From assembly GCF_029624655.1 (NCBI RefSeq), contig NZ_JARRSA010000010.1, positions 62,001-126,000 of the forward strand: DNA of 64,000 bases, in the 5' to 3' direction. Each line of letters begins with the position of its first letter. Positions within the stretch are counted from its first letter, which is position 1. Below are positions 11,592 to 23,855 of this stretch, in pieces. Origin of the DNA: Roseicyclus salinarum (GTDB lineage Bacteria > Pseudomonadota > Alphaproteobacteria > Rhodobacterales > Rhodobacteraceae). The position numbers and the translations under genes are program-made. The notes under the pieces are model-generated. The model had not been told where the DNA came from and did no database searches. It worked only from the letters and a program-made list of their open reading frames with translations.

Positions 11592-12380
11592 ATGCCGGCC
11601 GACCTGTCCCCGATCGACAAGGCGAAATACGTCGCCGCCCGCCGCGCCGTCGACTATGTCGAGGACGGAATGCGCGTGGGCCTCGGCACCGGATCGACTG
11701 CGGCCTGGATGGTGCGCTGCCTGGGCGAGATGGTGCGCGAGGAGGGCCTGATGGTCACCTGCGTCGCGACCTCGACGCGCACGGCCGAGCTGGCGCGCAA
11801 GGTCGGCCTCGTGGTCAAGACCCTCGACGACGTTCGCTGGCTGGACCTGACGATCGACGGCACGGACGAGTTCGACCCCGACCTCAACCTCATCAAGGGC
11901 GGAGGCGGCGCGCTTCTGCACGAGAAGATCGTGGCCACGGCGTCGGACCAGATGATCGTGATCGCCGATCTGTCCAAGCAGGTGGACCGCCTGGGCGCCT
12001 TCCCGCTTCCGGTCGAGGTCGTGCCCTTCGGGATGCAGACCACCAAGGCGCTGATCGAGGAGATGCTGTCGAACGTCGAGGTCATGGGCCGTTCGGCCGA
12101 CTTCCGCATGAACGGTGACGATCTGTTCCGCACCGACGAGGGCAACCTGATCCTCGATCTGCACCTTCGGCGCATCACCAACCCCGCGCAGCTCAGCCTC
12201 GTGCTCAACCAGATCCCGGGCGTGGTGGAGAACGGGCTGTTCCTCGACGTCTGCGACGTGGCGGTCATCGGCAATGCCGACGGCACGGTCGAGATCCGCG
12301 ACATCAACGCGGGCACCGTCTCGCACGAGCGCATCGACCTCGTGGAGGGGGACAACCTCTTCGTCGACATCGTCGACTGA
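11592..12380 (+). CDS. rpiA: Ribose-5-phosphate isomerase A
   Basis: 262 aa, slightly longer than E. coli RpiA. Signature segments are VGLGTGSTAAW (phosphate binding), TIDGTDEFD (catalytic Asp), LIKGGGGALLHEK with the catalytic Glu/Lys region, and the IADLSKQV stretch. The enzyme interconverts ribose-5-phosphate and ribulose-5-phosphate in the non-oxidative pentose phosphate pathway. A CGGAGC ribosome-binding site precedes the ATG. Glutathione reductase follows after 41 bp on the same strand. Confidence 0.96.
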   Translation: MPADLSPIDKAKYVAARRAVDYVEDGMRVGLGTGSTAAWMVRCLGEMVREEGLMVTCVATSTRTAELARKVGLVVKTLDDVRWLDLTIDGTDEFDPDLNLIKGGGGALLHEKIVATASDQMIVIADLSKQVDRLGAFPLPVEVVPFGMQTTKALIEEMLSNVEVMGRSADFRMNGDDLFRTDEGNLILDLHLRRITNPAQLSLVLNQIPGVVENGLFLDVCDVAVIGNADGTVEIRDINAGTVSHERIDLVEGDNLFVDIVD

Positions 12381-12421
12381 GACGTGCGGGCGGGAACGGC
12401 AGGCAGGAACGGGGTGACGGC

Positions 12422-13870
12422 ATGGCTTTCGACTACGACCTTTTCGTGATCGGCGGCGGATCGGGCGGCGTGCGCGCGGCCCGCGTCGCGGCGGCGGGGG
12501 GCGCGAAGGTCGCCCTGGCGGAGGAAAGCCGGATGGGCGGCACCTGCGTGATCCGCGGCTGCGTTCCCAAGAAGATCATGGTTTTCGCCAGCGCCTACCG
12601 CGAAGGCTTCGCCGACGCGCGCGCCTACGGCTGGGACGTGGAGGACGGATCGTTCGACTGGCCACGCTTCCGCTCGCACCTTCATGCCGAGCTCGACCGC
12701 CTCGAAGGGGTCTACCGCAAGCTGCTTTCGGGCTCGGGCGTGACCACCTTCGACCAGCGCGCCGCGCTCGACGATCCGCACACCGTGCGGCTGGCGGACG
12801 GCTCGACCCACACGGCGAAGCACATCCTTATCGCCACCGGCGGCCGCCCCGAGCGGCCGGGCCTGAGGAATGACCATCTTGGCATGGTGTCCGACGACAT
12901 CTTCAACCTCGAGGATCTGCCCAAGCGCCTTCTGATCGTGGGCGGCGGCTACATCGCCTGCGAATTCGCCTGCATCCTGAACGGGCTGGGCGTGGAGGTG
13001 ACGCAGTTCTACCGCGGCGCGCAGATCCTGCGCGGCTTCGACGGCGAGGCGCGCGGACTGATCTCGGAGATGATGGAGGAGAAGGGCGTCAACCTGCACG
13101 TCGGCACCAACATCGTCGACATGGCCCCCGCCGGGTCCGATGTCGCGCTGTCGGCGGCCGATCCGGGGGCCGACGCCGCGATGGGCGCCCCCGCCGAGGT
13201 GCGCGCCGAGAGAGCCGAGGCCTCGGGCGGTCCGGTCTGGGTGAAGGCTTCGAACGGGCACGAGCAGGTCTTCGACGCCGTCCTCTTCGCCACCGGCCGC
13301 AGGCCCAACAGCGACGGCATGGGCCTTGCCGAGGCGGGGATCGAGATCGGACGCCGGGGACAGGTCGTGGTCGACGAGTATTCCCAGACCTCGGTGCCCT
13401 CGGTCTACGCCATCGGCGACGTGACGAACCGCGTGAACCTGACGCCCGTGGCGATCCGCGAGGGCATGGCCTTCGTCGAGACGGTGTTCAACGGCAACCC
13501 CACGCCGGTGGATCACGACCTGATCCCCTCGGCCGTGTTCACGCAGCCCGAATTCGGCACCGTGGGCCTGAGCGAGGAAGAGGCGCGCGAACGCGAGCCG
13601 GTGGAGATATACTGCACGTCGTTCCGGCCCATGCAGTCGGCTTTCGCGCGACGGCCCGACAGGGTTCTGATGAAGCTGGTGGTCTCGAAGGAGACGCAGA
13701 AGGTGCTCGGGTGCCATATCGTGGCCCCGCAGGCCGGCGAGATGATCCAGATGGCTGGCATCGCCGTGAAGATGGGCGCGACGAAACAGGATTTCGACCG
13801 GACGGTCGCCGTTCATCCGACCATGTCGGAGGAGCTGGTGACGATGAGGTCTCCGGTCCGGACCGCATGA
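12422..13870 (+). CDS. gor: Glutathione-disulfide reductase
   Basis: 482 aa flavoprotein disulfide reductase. It shows FAD-binding GGGSGGVRAARVAA near residue 12, the redox-active disulfide GGTCVIRGCVPKK near residues 40-52, the NAD(P)-binding GGGYIACEFA, the second FAD motif YAIGDVTNR, and C-terminal VAVHPTMSEE with the catalytic His-Glu pair. It reduces glutathione disulfide with NADPH. An Ala/Glu/Gly-rich insertion of about 30 residues (encoded near 13130-13240) makes it a little longer than E. coli Gor. Co-directional with rpiA and probably co-transcribed. Confidence 0.94.
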   Translation: MAFDYDLFVIGGGSGGVRAARVAAAGGAKVALAEESRMGGTCVIRGCVPKKIMVFASAYREGFADARAYGWDVEDGSFDWPRFRSHLHAELDRLEGVYRKLLSGSGVTTFDQRAALDDPHTVRLADGSTHTAKHILIATGGRPERPGLRNDHLGMVSDDIFNLEDLPKRLLIVGGGYIACEFACILNGLGVEVTQFYRGAQILRGFDGEARGLISEMMEEKGVNLHVGTNIVDMAPAGSDVALSAADPGADAAMGAPAEVRAERAEASGGPVWVKASNGHEQVFDAVLFATGRRPNSDGMGLAEAGIEIGRRGQVVVDEYSQTSVPSVYAIGDVTNRVNLTPVAIREGMAFVETVFNGNPTPVDHDLIPSAVFTQPEFGTVGLSEEEAREREPVEIYCTSFRPMQSAFARRPDRVLMKLVVSKETQKVLGCHIVAPQAGEMIQMAGIAVKMGATKQDFDRTVAVHPTMSEELVTMRSPVRTA

Positions 13871-13892
13871 GGCCGGTCGGCGACGCCGGCCT
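13870..13892 (+). terminator. Possible terminator hairpin after gor
   Basis: AGGCCGG and CCGGCCT pair around a short GC-rich centre immediately after the gor stop codon. There is only a short T stretch behind it, so termination may be weak or Rho-assisted. Confidence 0.4.
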
Positions 13893-14032
13893 TACGGGGC
13901 CCGGATCCCGCCCGGCAGCGTCAAATCTGCGCAGGGGCGGGTGCAATCGGCACGCCTTGCCCCATATACACCTTCGAGGCTTGTCGAATACACATGACCG
14001 AGACCTGTGATAAGTGAGGGGAACGACGATAC

Positions 14033-15214
14033 ATGGCTGGCAATAGTGGCGGACCCTGGGGCGGCGGTGGCGGCTCCGGGGGCGGAAACCGCGGAAACAA
14101 TGGCTCCAACGGGAAGGGCGGTCCTGGCGGCCCCCGGCGTCCCGGCGGGGACCAGCAGATCCCGGAGATCGACGAGATCGTCCGCAAGGGCCAGGAACAG
14201 CTGCGCGTCCTGATGGGCGGCCGCGGCGGGCGCGGCGGCGGCGGCGGAGGCGGCGGGGACGGCTTCAAGTTCACCCGCGGCACCTTCGGGATCGCGGCGC
14301 TGCTCGTCTTTGCGCTGTGGGCCTTCCAGTCCTTCTACACCGTGCGGCCCGAAGAGCAGTCGGTCGAGCTTTTCCTCGGCGACTTCTCGTCGATCGGGGG
14401 GCCGGGCCTGAACTTCGCGCCATGGCCGGTCGTGACGGCGGAAGTCGTGAACGTGACCTCGGAGCGGACTGAATCGATCGGCGCGGCGCGCTCGGGCGGC
14501 TCGGATACCGGCCTGATGCTCACCACCGACGAGAACATCGTGGACATCGATTTCGAAGTGGTCTGGAACATCTCCGACCCGGCGGAATTCCTGTTCAACC
14601 TGCGCGACCCCGAGGCGACGATCCGCGCCGTCTCCGAAGCCGCGATGCGCGAAGTGATCTCGGCCAGCCAGCTGGCGCCGATCCTCAACCGCGACCGCGG
14701 CGTGATCGCGGACCGGGTGCAGACGCTCATCCAGCAGACGCTCGACAGCTACGACTCGGGCGTGAACATCGTTCGCCTCAACCTCGACCGCGCCGACCCG
14801 CCGGCCGAAGTGATCGACGCCTTCCGCGACGTTCAGGCAGCCGAGCAGGAGCGTGACCGGCTCGAGCGGCAGGCGGACGCCTACGCCAACCGCGTGCTTG
14901 CAGGCGCCCGAGGCGAGGCAGCCCAGCTTCTGGAAGAGGCCGAAGGTTACAGGGCGCAGGTCGTGAACGAGGCTCAGGGTGAAGCCAGCCGCTTCCTCGC
15001 CGTTCTCGGCGAATACGAACAGGCGCCCGATGTTACACGCCGGCGTCTCTATCTCGAAACCCTCGAACGGGTGCTCGGCGACGTGGATCTCGTGATCCTC
15101 GACGGGCAGCAGGGCTCGGGCGGATCGGGCGTCGTGCCCTATCTGCCGCTCGACCAGCTGCGCCGCGGCAACGGCGCGACCGGCACCACGACGACGACGG
15201 GGAGCAGCAACTGA
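14033..15214 (+). CDS. hflK: FtsH protease modulator HflK
   Basis: 393 aa SPFH/prohibitin-family membrane protein. A Gly/Asn-rich cytoplasmic N-terminus (about 80 residues) precedes one transmembrane helix (GIAALLVFALWAFQSFYTV) and the SPFH domain starting RPEEQSVELFLG. The C-terminal half is helical with ERDRLERQADAYANRVL and ends in a Gly/Thr-rich tail. With HflC it forms the periplasmic-side complex that modulates FtsH proteolysis of membrane proteins. GAGGGGA precedes the ATG. The stop overlaps the hflC start (TGATG), so translation is coupled. Confidence 0.95.
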   Translation: MAGNSGGPWGGGGGSGGGNRGNNGSNGKGGPGGPRRPGGDQQIPEIDEIVRKGQEQLRVLMGGRGGRGGGGGGGGDGFKFTRGTFGIAALLVFALWAFQSFYTVRPEEQSVELFLGDFSSIGGPGLNFAPWPVVTAEVVNVTSERTESIGAARSGGSDTGLMLTTDENIVDIDFEVVWNISDPAEFLFNLRDPEATIRAVSEAAMREVISASQLAPILNRDRGVIADRVQTLIQQTLDSYDSGVNIVRLNLDRADPPAEVIDAFRDVQAAEQERDRLERQADAYANRVLAGARGEAAQLLEEAEGYRAQVVNEAQGEASRFLAVLGEYEQAPDVTRRRLYLETLERVLGDVDLVILDGQQGSGGSGVVPYLPLDQLRRGNGATGTTTTTGSSN

Positions 15215-16107
15215 TGAAACGCATTACCTTCCTGATCCCGGTGCTCGTTCTCGCGATCGCCGTCCTTCTCAGCTCGGTCTTCGTGGTCGACGAACGTCAG
15301 CGCGCGCTCGTGCTGCAGTTCGGTCAGATCCGCCAGGTGATCGAGGAGCCGGGCCTGAACTTCAAGATCCCGTTCATCCAGGACGTGGTCTACTACGACG
15401 ACCGGATCCTGTCGCTCGATACGGCGGCCATCGAGGTGACGCCTTCCGACGACCGCCGGCTGGTCGTGGACGCCTTCGCACGCTACCGGATCTCGGACGT
15501 GGTCCAGTTCCGGCAGGCCGTCGGCGCGGGCGGGATGCGGGCCGGCGAGGCGCGCCTTGAGGGCATCATCAACCCGCAGATCCGCGAGGTCCTCGGCTCC
15601 GAGGGCGTGACGTCCAACACCATCCTCTCCGAGGAGCGCGCGGCGCTGATGGACCAGATCACCGAGCAGGCGCAGGTGCGCGCCGCCGATCTCGGTCTCG
15701 AGGTGCTCGACGTGAGGCTGAAGCAGACCAACCTGCCGGCGCAGAACCTCGAGGCGACCTTCGCCCGGATGCGCGCCGAGCGCGAGCGGGAGGCCACGGA
15801 CGAGATCGCCCGCGGCAACGAAGCCGCCCAGCGGGTCCGCGCGCAGGCCGACCGGACGGTGGTGGAGCTGGTGTCCGAGGCGCAGCGCGAGGCGGAGATC
15901 ACCCGAGGCGAGGCCGACGCGCAGCGGAACCGCATCTTCGCCGAAGCCTTCAGCCAGGACGCCGAGTTCTTCGAGTTCTACCGCTCGATGACGGCCTACG
16001 AGCGTGCCCTGCGGCGCGACAACTCGACGATGGTGATCTCGCCCGACAGCGAGTTCTTCGAGTACCTCGGCGGGTCCGGCTCGGGCTCGGCCGCGACAGG
16101 CAACTGA
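15214..16107 (+). CDS. hflC: FtsH protease modulator HflC
   Basis: 297 aa SPFH protein with an N-terminal signal-anchor (TFLIPVLVLAIAVLLSSVFV), then VVDERQRALVLQFGQI, the typical start of the HflC SPFH domain. A long helical segment rich in Arg/Glu follows (residues about 160-250). Partner of HflK; start and stop share one A with hflK. Followed by a terminator-like hairpin at 16115-16148 and a DUF2065 gene. Confidence 0.95.
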   Translation: MKRITFLIPVLVLAIAVLLSSVFVVDERQRALVLQFGQIRQVIEEPGLNFKIPFIQDVVYYDDRILSLDTAAIEVTPSDDRRLVVDAFARYRISDVVQFRQAVGAGGMRAGEARLEGIINPQIREVLGSEGVTSNTILSEERAALMDQITEQAQVRAADLGLEVLDVRLKQTNLPAQNLEATFARMRAEREREATDEIARGNEAAQRVRAQADRTVVELVSEAQREAEITRGEADAQRNRIFAEAFSQDAEFFEFYRSMTAYERALRRDNSTMVISPDSEFFEYLGGSGSGSAATGN

Positions 16108-16114
16108 ACCTAAC

Positions 16115-16148
16115 GGGCCGGGACGCTGCGACGCCCCGGCCCCCTTTC
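16115..16148 (+). terminator. Probable terminator after hflC
   Basis: GGGCCGGG and CCCCGGCCC pair around a GC-rich loop, followed by CCCTTTCTG with a short T stretch. It lies just after the hflC stop and before DUF2065, which may therefore be expressed by read-through or from its own promoter. Confidence 0.5.
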
Positions 16149-16164
16149 TGCCCCGGTGTGGTGA

Positions 16165-16368
16165 ATGACGATCGGCTTCGCCCTTCTGCTCGGCTTCGGA
16201 ATGGTCCTCGTGATCGAGGGGATCACCTTCGCCCTCCTGCCCGGACGGCTGGAGGACCTGCTGCGCCTTCTCGCTGGAATTCCGCCGGGGACGCGCCGCG
16301 CGATCGGCCTGTCCGCCGTCGTGCTGGGCATCGTTCTCGTGGCGCTGGCGCTGCGCGGCGGCCTCTAG
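16165..16368 (+). CDS. DUF2065 family small membrane protein
   Basis: 67 aa, two transmembrane helices (IGFALLLGFGMVLVIEGITF and IGLSAVVLGIVLVALAL) separated by LLPGRLEDLLRLLAGIPPG. Length, two-helix layout and the position directly behind hflKC match DUF2065 (YjeT-like), which sits next to hflC in many proteobacteria. The function is unknown; context suggests a link to the HflKC/FtsH complex. Upstream of degP, same strand. Confidence 0.85.
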   Translation: MTIGFALLLGFGMVLVIEGITFALLPGRLEDLLRLLAGIPPGTRRAIGLSAVVLGIVLVALALRGGL

Positions 16369-16495
16369 GCCTTCGGCGGATCCTTGCCGGCCCCTTCACG
16401 CCCGCAAGCCCTTTTCTGTCATGGCATCGGCGCCCGCGATCCCGCTTCGTCACGCGCATGTGACGCGCCGCGCGCAGCCGCAAACCGCGAAAAGG

Positions 16496-16524
16496 TTGAT
16501 CCCGCGGCTGGCCGCGCAAATATG
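16496..16524 (+). promoter_or_regulatory. Possible promoter of degP
   Basis: TTGATC at 16496-16501, a 17-bp spacer and AATATG at 16519-16524 resemble a sigma-70 type promoter about 60 bp before the degP start. The -10 match is imperfect. Confidence 0.4.
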
Positions 16525-16582
16525 CTCTGCACGTGACCGGTGCGTTCCGCACCGCGCTTCATGCTCGACAGGAGGTGAGTTC

Positions 16583-19936
<3,354 letters not shown>

Positions 19937-19938
19937 GC

Positions 19939-20008
19939 CCCGCACCTTCATCTTTCCCCAAATACGCCTGCCGGAGGCACGCGCCGGCGCGGGGGCTCGA
20001 TGCCCCCG
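19939..20008 (+). repeat. Dispersed intergenic element, copy A (CTTCATC box plus hairpin)
   Basis: CTTCATCTTTCCCCAAATAC (19946-19965) is followed by GCCTGCCGGAGGC and a GGGGGC/GCCCCC hairpin (19990-20008). A 27-bp stretch (19939-19965) is identical, in reverse orientation, to 36035-36061. Related copies are at 40074-40137 and 63846-63909. Confidence 0.75.
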
Positions 20009-20027
20009 TGCGGGCGGTCCCCCGGGG

Positions 20028-20056
20028 TTGACTTCGCCCCCCGCGCGCGCTCTATC
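20028..20056 (+). promoter_or_regulatory. Probable aspS promoter
   Basis: TTGACT (20028-20033), 17-bp spacer, TCTATC (20051-20056): a good sigma-70-like promoter for a GC-rich alphaproteobacterium, about 46 nt before the aspS start. Confidence 0.6.
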
Positions 20057-20102
20057 GCCGCGACGCCCGCCGGCCCGAGAACAGCGCGAAGAAGGACCCG
20101 AC

Positions 20103-21884
20103 ATGCACGCCTATCGCAGCCATACCTGCGCCGATCTCACCAAGGAAAACGTCGGCCAGACGGTCCGGCTCGCGGGCTGGGTGCACCGTCGGCGCGACCA
20201 TGGCGGCGTGGTCTTCATCGACTTGCGCGACCATTACGGCATCACCCAGGTCCTCTGCGATCCCGACAGCCCGGTCTTCGCCCAGGTCGAGAAGCTGCGT
20301 TCCGAAGTCTGCATCCGCATCGATGGCGAGGTGAAGGCGCGCCATCCCGAGCTGGTGAACCCCAGGCTGCCGACCGGCGAGATCGAGGTGTTCATCCGCG
20401 ACATGGAGGTTCTCGGCGGCGTCGACGGCGACCTTCCCCTGCAGGTCTTCGGAGACCAGGAATACCCCGAGGAGACGCGGCTGCGCTATCGCTACCTCGA
20501 TCTTCGCCGCGCGGCCATGCAGGAGAACATGAAATTGCGCTCCGATGTGGTGGCCTCGATCCGGCGGCGCATGTGGGACATCGACTTCCGCGAATACCAG
20601 ACGCCGGTGATCACAGCATCCTCGCCGGAGGGCGCGCGCGACTTCCTCGTCCCCTCGCGCCTGCACCCCGGCAAGTTCTACGCCCTTCCGCAGGCGCCGC
20701 AGCAGTTCAAGCAGCTCCTCATGGTGTCGGGCTTCGACAAGTACTTCCAGATCGCGCCGTGCTTCCGCGACGAGGACCCGCGCGCCGACCGTTCGCCCAC
20801 CGACTTCTACCAGCTCGACATGGAGATGAGCTTCGTCGAGCAGGAGGACGTCTTCGCCACCATTGAGCCCGTGCTCAAGGGTCTGTTCCACGAGTTCGGA
20901 AACGGCCGCAAGGTCGACGAGGTCTGGCCGCGCATCTCCTATCGCGACGCCGCGCTGTGGTATGGCACCGACAAGCCGGACCTGCGGAACCCGGTGAAGA
21001 TGCAGGTCGTCTCCGAGCATTTCGAGGGGTCGGGCTTCGCCATCTTCGCGAAGATCCTCGAGCACGAGGGCACCGAGGTGCGCGCCATCCCCGCACCCGG
21101 CGGCGGCTCGCGCAAGTTCTGCGACCGGATGAATTCCTGGGCGCAGGCGCAGGGCCTGCCGGGAATGGGCTACATCTTCTGGCGCGAGGGCGAGGACGGC
21201 GCACTCGATGGGGCCGGGCCGCTGGCCAAGAACATCGGCCCCGAGCGCACCGAGGCCATCCGCAGGCAGCTGAACCTGCACAAGGGCGACGCGGTCTTCT
21301 TCGTCGCGGGAAAGCCGCACGAGTTCGAGGGCGTGGCGGGCCGGGCGCGCGACGAGATCGGGCGCGAGTTGAAGCTCATCGACGAAAACCGCTTCGCCTT
21401 CGCGTGGATCGTGGACTTCCCGATGTACGAGAAGGACGACGAGACCGGACGTGTCGATTTCTCCCACAACCCCTTCTCGATGCCGCAGGGCGGGCTCGAG
21501 GCGCTGCAGGGCGATCCGCTGGACGTGCTGGGATACCAGTACGACCTCGCCTGCAACGGCTACGAGCTCGTTTCGGGCGCCATCCGGAACCACAAGCCCG
21601 AGATCATGTTCAAGGCCTTCGAGCTTGCGGGCTATGGCGAGGACGAGGTCCGCAAGCGTTTCGGCGGCATGGTCAATGCCTTCCGCTACGGCGCGCCGCC
21701 CCACGGCGGATGCGCGGCGGGGATCGACCGTATCGTGATGCTGCTGGCGGACACCGCCAACATCCGCGAGGTGATCCTCTTCCCGATGAACCAGCGCGCC
21801 GAGGACCTGATGATGAACGCACCGTCCGAACCTTCGGCGGAGCAGTTGATGGAACTCGGCCTCAGGGTGCTGCCCCGCGAGTGA
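20103..21884 (+). CDS. aspS: Aspartyl-tRNA synthetase
   Basis: 593 aa, the full bacterial length. An N-terminal OB anticodon-binding domain ([20 protein letters not shown]) is followed by the class II core: motif 2 around [16 protein letters not shown] and motif 3 in [16 protein letters not shown] near the C-terminus, with the bacterial GAD insertion between. It charges tRNA-Asp. The ATG at 20103 gives the family-standard N-terminus (MHAYRSHTC). Its own promoter lies just upstream. Confidence 0.97.
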   Translation: MHAYRSHTCADLTKENVGQTVRLAGWVHRRRDHGGVVFIDLRDHYGITQVLCDPDSPVFAQVEKLRSEVCIRIDGEVKARHPELVNPRLPTGEIEVFIRDMEVLGGVDGDLPLQVFGDQEYPEETRLRYRYLDLRRAAMQENMKLRSDVVASIRRRMWDIDFREYQTPVITASSPEGARDFLVPSRLHPGKFYALPQAPQQFKQLLMVSGFDKYFQIAPCFRDEDPRADRSPTDFYQLDMEMSFVEQEDVFATIEPVLKGLFHEFGNGRKVDEVWPRISYRDAALWYGTDKPDLRNPVKMQVVSEHFEGSGFAIFAKILEHEGTEVRAIPAPGGGSRKFCDRMNSWAQAQGLPGMGYIFWREGEDGALDGAGPLAKNIGPERTEAIRRQLNLHKGDAVFFVAGKPHEFEGVAGRARDEIGRELKLIDENRFAFAWIVDFPMYEKDDETGRVDFSHNPFSMPQGGLEALQGDPLDVLGYQYDLACNGYELVSGAIRNHKPEIMFKAFELAGYGEDEVRKRFGGMVNAFRYGAPPHGGCAAGIDRIVMLLADTANIREVILFPMNQRAEDLMMNAPSEPSAEQLMELGLRVLPRE

Positions 21885-22488
21885 GAATGTCGGGAAATTC
21901 CGAATACCTGTGAGTTGATCGCCGATTTTCGGAAAAATGAATCTAGAAATGTTGCAAAAGTTCTAACCTGTGGAGGCGCCTGCGCTTTGTCGGCCCTGCG
22001 GACTTCGGTCTCTATCGGCCGCCCTCGCGGAGGGCTTGCCGCCGACACGCGCGAGCCTCCGCCGGGCCGGACGTGCAAGCGGACCTCTGTCCCTCTCGAG
22101 AGGGTCAGGGTGTATGGTGGCTCGCCACGAAGATCCTGCACTTCGGCGAAGGCGCTGACATCCGAATATTCGCCCGCCCCGAATGGCCGTCCACCTCGAC
22201 GGCCCCCGGGACGCCCGGATGCCCGGCGCGTGCAGACTTTGGCCCGGACGACCGTTCATCTGGGTGGCGCCGCTGACGCCCCCGGATGCCGGCCGCGGCC
22301 GGACGCTCGAGCGGAGGGTGGTCCCCCTCGGGGCGGTCCTTGGCCACTGAAAGTCGGGCCGAGGGGACTTCGACCTGATGTCCTTCCCGCGACCGGACGC
22401 CGCCGCGCTTTGGCAAACCCCCGCTCCGACATCCGCCTCTTTCGGCCACAGCCCCGACACCTGCGGCCTTCCGGCTGCGCGGAGGGCG
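21885..22488. other. 600-bp spacer without a recognisable gene
   Basis: The first 80 bp (21885-21965) are AT-richer than the neighbourhood (GAAAAATGAATCTAGAAATG) and could hold a promoter or an aspS terminator region. The rest is GC-rich, has several overlapping short frames on both strands but no family resemblance, no good start signal and no conserved RNA motif that I recognise. It could be a decayed gene or an unrecognised RNA. Confidence 0.5.
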
Positions 22489-23268
22489 TCAGATCGGCGA
22501 GGGCAGGTCCTCGATGCGCCTCGACAGAAGGGCGCGCAGGTCGTTGCGATCGTCGCCCGCCGCCCCGCCATCCAGCGTCATCGCCGCGCGTTCCAGCAGG
22601 CCGTCGCTGGCGGTGCGCGCGAGCCCGAGAAGGAACCGCCTGAGATAGCCCAGGGGCGGTGCGTCCATGGCAAGAAGGTGCATCGCGTGCGCGAGGTCCT
22701 CGCGCAGCGCCACCGGGTCTGGGCGCACGTCCGAGATGTCGGCATCGCGCGGGCCGTTAGGGCGGAGCGCCTCGGGAAGGTGTTCGAGGATCGCCGACTG
22801 GAAGGCCGCGAGGGAGGAGACGGGTTTGGGCAGGAACCCGTCCGCCCCCGCTTCGGCGCAGCTTCGCGCAGCTTCCTCGCGCTCCGCGCCCGAGGTTCCG
22901 AGGAGGATCGGCACCCGTGGCCGCGCGCGGTGCATCTGCGCCAGCAGATCGAGGCCGGAGCCGTCCGGCAGCCCCAGATCGACGATGGCGACGGAAGGCC
23001 GGTAGACGTTCAGATGCCGCCGGGCCGAGGCGACGCAGTCCGCACGCCGGATCCGCGCGCCGGAGCGCAGGCACATCAGGCGCACCGCCTCCGAGCTGAA
23101 GCGGCTGTCCTCCACCACCAGCACGGTCAGGCCGAGCAGTGGCCGCGCAGCTGTCGGCCTTGGGTGAAAGTCGATCCCGTTCACGTCGTTGCCCATGGCA
23201 TGTCCCGCCGCATGTCCTGCCGCATGTCCTGCCGCAGATCCCCTCGAATAGTCCGTCGCGTGTCCCAT
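22489..23268 (-). CDS. Response regulator with receiver domain
   Basis: 259 aa. After about 45 residues comes a CheY-like receiver domain: LTVLVVEDSRFSSEAV with the acidic pair, VAIVDLGLPDGSGL with the phospho-acceptor Asp, ILLGTSG and FLPKPV with the conserved Lys. The C-terminal about 110 residues are helical and I recognise no output domain. No histidine kinase is next to it. The start at 23268 has AAGGGA 8 nt upstream; 23196 is an alternative that would remove a Gly-His-Ala tandem repeat. A role in signalling is likely, but the target is unknown. Confidence 0.82.
   Translation of the reverse strand: MGHATDYSRGSAAGHAAGHAAGHAMGNDVNGIDFHPRPTAARPLLGLTVLVVEDSRFSSEAVRLMCLRSGARIRRADCVASARRHLNVYRPSVAIVDLGLPDGSGLDLLAQMHRARPRVPILLGTSGAEREEAARSCAEAGADGFLPKPVSSLAAFQSAILEHLPEALRPNGPRDADISDVRPDPVALREDLAHAMHLLAMDAPPLGYLRRFLLGLARTASDGLLERAAMTLDGGAAGDDRNDLRALLSRRIEDLPSPI
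23198..23233 (-). repeat. 12-bp tandem repeat, three copies
   Basis: Three copies of GCATGTCCTGCC (first with one mismatch) encode Gly-His-Ala-Ala units near the N-terminus of the response regulator if translation starts upstream. Confidence 0.8.
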
Positions 23269-23450
23269 TCCCCGTTCCCTTCTGGTCCGATTGCGCATCG
23301 CCGCCGACCGCGGCGCGAATCCCCTTCGACCTGTCCGATTGAACAGGGGCAGGGTTGATCAATCGTTAAGTTGCGGCCCCTTGCCGCTTGGCAATCGCGC
23401 GGCGCGCGGGCCATATCTGCGGCAACCGCGGATCGCCGAAGGGAAGTGCC

Positions 23451-23855
23451 ATGATCGGACGCCTCAACCACGTCGCCATCGCCGTGCCGGACCTCGAGGC
23501 GGCGGCGGCGCAGTATCGCGACACGCTTGGCGCGAAGGTCGGCGCGCCGCAGGATGAGCCCGATCACGGCGTCACGGTCATCTTCATCGAGCTGCCGAAC
23601 ACGAAGATCGAGCTCTTGCACCCGCTGGGCGAGGCCTCGCCCATCGCGGGTTTCCTTCAGAAGAACCCCTCGGGCGGGATCCACCACATCTGCTACGAGG
23701 TCGAGGACATCCGCGCGGCCCGCGACAAGCTGCAGGACGCGGGGGCCCGGGTTCTCGGCGACGGCGAGCCGAAGATCGGCGCGCATGGCAAGCCGGTCCT
23801 GTTCCTGCATCCCAAGGACTTCACCGGCACGCTCGTCGAGCTGGAGCAGGTGTGA
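23451..23855 (+). CDS. mce: Methylmalonyl-CoA epimerase
   Basis: 134 aa, the usual size. It starts MIGRLNHVAIAVPDLEAAAA, the first beta-alpha module of a vicinal-oxygen-chelate fold, with metal ligands expected at His7, His in GGIHHICYEV and Glu near LVELEQV. It epimerises (S)- to (R)-methylmalonyl-CoA in propionyl-CoA and ethylmalonyl-CoA metabolism. A DUF1467 gene follows with a one-base stop/start overlap, an arrangement common in Rhodobacteraceae. Confidence 0.92.
   Translation: MIGRLNHVAIAVPDLEAAAAQYRDTLGAKVGAPQDEPDHGVTVIFIELPNTKIELLHPLGEASPIAGFLQKNPSGGIHHICYEVEDIRAARDKLQDAGARVLGDGEPKIGAHGKPVLFLHPKDFTGTLVELEQV

Noticed and set aside
22378-23358. Plus-strand 326-codon frame overlapping the response regulator and part of the 600-bp spacer
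   Set aside because: Opposite the receiver-domain gene; no motif or start signal of its own.
23350-23365. TTGATCAATC near mce as an FnrL site
   Set aside because: The FnrL consensus is TTGAT-N4-ATCAA; the half-sites here abut without the 4-bp spacer.
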